From: Tetmemena sp. SeJ-2015
Taxonomy: Eukaryota > Ciliophora > Spirotrichea > Sporadotrichida > Oxytrichidae
Length of the DNA: 11,581 bases
Assembly (NCBI GenBank): GCA_027382625.1
Contig: JAJKFJ010021739.1
Span: forward strand, 1-11,581
Direction: 5' to 3'
Program-made: the position numbers and the translations under genes
Notes under the pieces: generated by a model
The model's database searches: none
The model's input: only the letters and a program-made list of their open reading frames with translations
Told to the model about the DNA's origin: nothing
Shown: positions 9,101-11,581 of the stretch, in pieces
Layout: each line of letters starts with the position of its first letter
Numbering within the stretch: the first letter of the stretch is position 1

Positions 9101-11138
9101 GAGGCTACAAATTATTGATCTAAGGTTGATATAATTAAATAAAAGCGAAACATACTGAAGAAAGTCAACTGAATATATTAGGTTTATTAAAATTAGTAAT
9201 CAAAATACTATTTCTAAAATAAAAGAAGAACATGACTAAGAGCGCTTGGACTTATCTCGCTATAAAGAATTCTTCAAACCTATGCTAAGTTTATAAAAAC
9301 AAAGTAAACCTTATTTATTAAATAAGCTTTTGAACTATTAGTGAATGATTTAACGAAATTTATTCGGAATCGTACCATAACTTTAGTATTTTTAGGCAAG
9401 GACAATGATAGATGAGAATTGTTATGGTTTTAACATAAGCAGAATAAAGAGTGCATTTAACCTACAATTCAGCTATCTTTAGGTGAATTGGATAGAATGA
9501 GTTCGAGTAGTATGTGTGAATATCTCATTACGTAATTAAACTTTGACTTTAAATAAATTTGTTAGGGAAAAAGTATTCAGATGAAATCCAGCAGGAATAA
9601 AAATAAAAATGAAATCTCAAACTCTAATAGAAAAAATAAGTAAAGTGAAGATCAAAATTGTGCCAGAAATTCACAAATACCTCTCAAGTATAAACTGCCA
9701 TTAAAATTTTATATTTAAGGAAATAGGATTTACGATAATTCAATCGTATCTTCCCTATAATAAATGTTTGTTTCACTAATTCCTCCCCTCTTCATTAGAG
9801 TGATAATCATTATAAATTCTTTGAATATTACATTAACATAAGTGTGAATAATATTAAATAAAGATTTAAGTTATTTTTTATTTTTGGAAATAACATTTTT
9901 TTAAATTTTGTAACTGTAATTTAAATTAGCATCTTATTTGAATTTGAATTATTTAATATTTATAAATAAAATAAAAAACAGTTTTTTATAAGTGATCTGT
10001 TAAGCAGTATTTATAAGGATATTGGGCAAATAATAACTCTAAATTAAAGAAAAGAATATTTTATTGATTCTTGTAATAACAGGCTTTGCAGTAGTATGTA
10101 TAGCCGAATTGCCTTGCAATTAGATAGTAACTTATCCATAATAATTTGACATCACTCTTATGAATGAAGTCAGACTAAAGATAGTGCCTGTTTTGGAATC
10201 GATTATCTATTAGAGCAAATAATTATATTCATGGTCGAGACTTCAAAGAGAATTTATTGATACCAATTATTTTGAATTTTGCAAATATAAGTATAATTAA
10301 GAAAGATAATTCTTGAACTGATACTTACTTGAAATCTCAATTATTATTTTATTTTTTTATTTTCTATATAAGGAGTGTATTTTATATAATAGATAGTGTA
10401 CTAATTCTTAATTATCAAGCACTTTATATATTCAATCTAATTTTAATAATAATATTTGTTAGTTTAATTGTTTTTATTTATATTGTACCAGTTTTTAAAT
10501 AAATCTAGCATCTACAGTCCATTCATTTATATAAAATATTAATAACTTTGAAATAGATTTATTATATCAATATATATTTTAATAATTTAAAATAGAATTA
10601 TAGCTGAGGATTAAATTAAAATCGGTGATTGATTAAAATAATAAATGGAGAGTTGAAACTTCGTGCCAGTTGTAATCACTCAAACGCCCCGTCATCTGCA
10701 GCTTGTTCGATAGCTTATCAAAAATTAATATGAGTTTCTTTTTTAATCATCTCAACAGCACCTCTTAATCAAGAGATATCATGAGCGCAAATTAATAAAG
10801 ATAAAATACCTGACATGAATTAACTTTTGTCACTCATAGCTCTGGACTGAACATTCCCACACAAAAGAAGAAAGGATAAAAAGTTCTAAAAATTCGTGCT
10901 GAATCGATTGGTGTAATTATTATTTAAATTTGGCGCACTTAAACTGTCACTTATTTATTCCATTTTAATTTAATATCTAATTTAATTCTCTTTTTTATTA
11001 TATTCTCAGCTATATTATAAAAACATATTTTCTCATAGATCTTTTATGCTTAAAATATTGAAGATTTAAGGAGGATTTTCAAAATTTTAAACTGAAAAAG
11101 TGACTGTTGACCTACTTTAGCGGAGAGCAGGCTGAGTT

Positions 11139-11166
11139 TCCTGATGGAGTGCTCCTGATGCAGTGG
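11139..11166. repeat. Two tandem 14-bp units
   Basis: tcctgatggagtgc (11139-11152) is followed directly by tcctgatgcagtgg (11153-11166), with two differences. It lies in a small G+C-richer patch (about 11095-11170) within AT-rich DNA. No function is inferred. Confidence 0.6.
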
Positions 11167-11475
11167 CCGTTTATTTAAGCATCTCTAATCTCGCCTAAAT
11201 TTAATTGAAAAACCGAATTTTAATAAAATAATTAAGAACATCTCTAAATTTTTAACTTGACCGGATTGGTTTATTGGTGGAATGGTTTATATTCGGGCGT
11301 ACCCATCTCTACGACCGCACCTGCATTACCACTAATCCACGAATCCACCATTACACCGCAACTAAACTTAGAGATAAGGTCCACCAGGGTGCAACCACGG
11401 TTCAACATGTACGATCTCGCCTCTGAGCGCAAACAGTATCAGCAAGTCGGAGTGTGATCCATGGCCAGAGCTGAG

Positions 11476-11538
11476 AGTCCTCCCAGGGGTGAAGGTTCGA
11501 ACCCTGCGGTGACCGGAGACGGTGTTTGCAGGAGGACT
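11476..11538 (+). ncRNA. Predicted branched hairpin structure
   Basis: agtcctcc (11476-11483) pairs with ggaggact (11531-11538) to close a multibranch loop. Inside are a hairpin ggggt/accct (11486-11490 with 11501-11505) and a hairpin accg-GAGA-cggt (11512-11523) whose loop is a GNRA tetraloop. Three consistent stems with a GNRA loop in 63 bases suggest a folded RNA such as part of a self-splicing intron. This is inference from base pairing only, with no covariation evidence. Confidence 0.4.
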
Positions 11539-11553
11539 TGGCAAGGATAAGTA

Positions 11554-11581
11554 GAGCCGTACGAAAAGTGAAGGGCGGTTC
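11554..11581 (+). ncRNA. Possible degenerate group II intron domain V-like hairpin
   Basis: gagccg (11554-11559) pairs with cggttc (11576-11581), the characteristic lower-stem sequences of group II intron domain V, including the AGC near the 5' side. An inner stem tac/gtg encloses gaaaa. At 28 bases it is shorter than the usual 34, and the inner part is not canonical. The window ends exactly at the last base, so domain VI and the splice site cannot be checked. The identification is weak. Confidence 0.3.

Larger units (their letters stand above)
5953..11256. other. Long AT-rich region, no gene supported
   Basis: Over 5 kb of sequence at about a quarter G+C, with many runs of A and T. TAA, TAG and TGA occur at about the chance rate (roughly 2 per 20 codons) in the frame I translated from 5953 to about 7300, so the reassigned code does not reveal a convincing gene. 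The standard-code frame at 7141-7323 (- strand) is ordinary AT-rich peptide with no recognisable motif. Two short patches (8238-8354 on +, about 10640-10860 on -) give protein-like translations and are discussed as findings. No tRNA, rRNA or telomere repeat was seen. Confidence 0.55.
11257..11581. other. G+C-rich island at the window end, probably structured RNA or truncated element
   Basis: Base composition jumps from about a quarter to about half G+C at roughly 11257 and stays so to the end. An imperfect inverted repeat (11263-11284 with 11324-11346) and several hairpins further right suggest RNA structure. A standard-code frame at 11257-11457 begins with TTG, not ATG. It is 66 codons long, a length expected by chance at this composition, and I do not recognise the peptide. 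The island could be the start of another mobile element, an organellar or bacterial sequence, or an assembly junction. Confidence 0.6.

Noticed and set aside
11461..11520. tRNA gene, because ggttcgaaccc matches the internal B-box consensus.
   Set aside because: The T-stem has a mismatch, no complementary 5' acceptor strand to ggtgacc is found upstream, and the only A-box-like sequence is about 30 bases away, too close for a tRNA.

Overview
This window looks like germline-type DNA of a ciliate whose genetic code has no dedicated stop codon. The main evidence is one 2.07-kb DNA transposon at 3883-5952. Its two genes read as intact proteins (apart from one 1-base slip) only if TAA and TAG are glutamine and internal TGA is an amino acid, probably tryptophan. 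Both genes nevertheless appear to end at a TGA. This matches the codes described for karyorelicts such as Loxodes (translation table 27) and, less closely, the heterotrich Condylostoma (table 28). No telomeric repeat is visible at either end of the window. The organism assignment is an inference from code usage in a mobile element.

Layout. Positions 1-3882 and 5953-11256 are very AT-rich (roughly a quarter G+C), and I can support no gene in them. In a code without stops, every frame of such DNA is 'open'. I therefore compared the density of TAA/TAG/TGA codons: it is about 2% in the transposon genes (13 of 637 codons) and about 9.5% in a sampled flank frame (19 of 200 codons), close to the expectation for random sequence of that composition. 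The left flank contains one striking structure, a 256-bp near-perfect inverted repeat at 705-960, noticeably richer in G+C than its surroundings.

The transposon is a TA-flanked Tc1/mariner (IS630)-type element with 35-bp terminal inverted repeats. It carries two convergent genes: a small basic accessory protein on the + strand (3948-4646) and a DD34E transposase on the - strand (5869-4651). The two terminal TGA codons are only 4 bp apart. The transposase has a helix-turn-helix domain and a complete catalytic triad, but it carries a 1-base frameshift just after the first catalytic aspartate. The accessory protein resembles the small second protein of ciliate TBE-type elements, a recollection not confirmed by alignment. 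The arrangement suggests a germline transposon of the kind ciliates eliminate from the somatic nucleus.

The last ~325 bases (11257-11581) change abruptly to about half G+C. They form a set of nested hairpins, including a GAGA tetraloop hairpin and a terminal hairpin that resembles the lower stem of group II intron domain V. This could be another mobile or structured RNA element cut off by the window, or an assembly junction.
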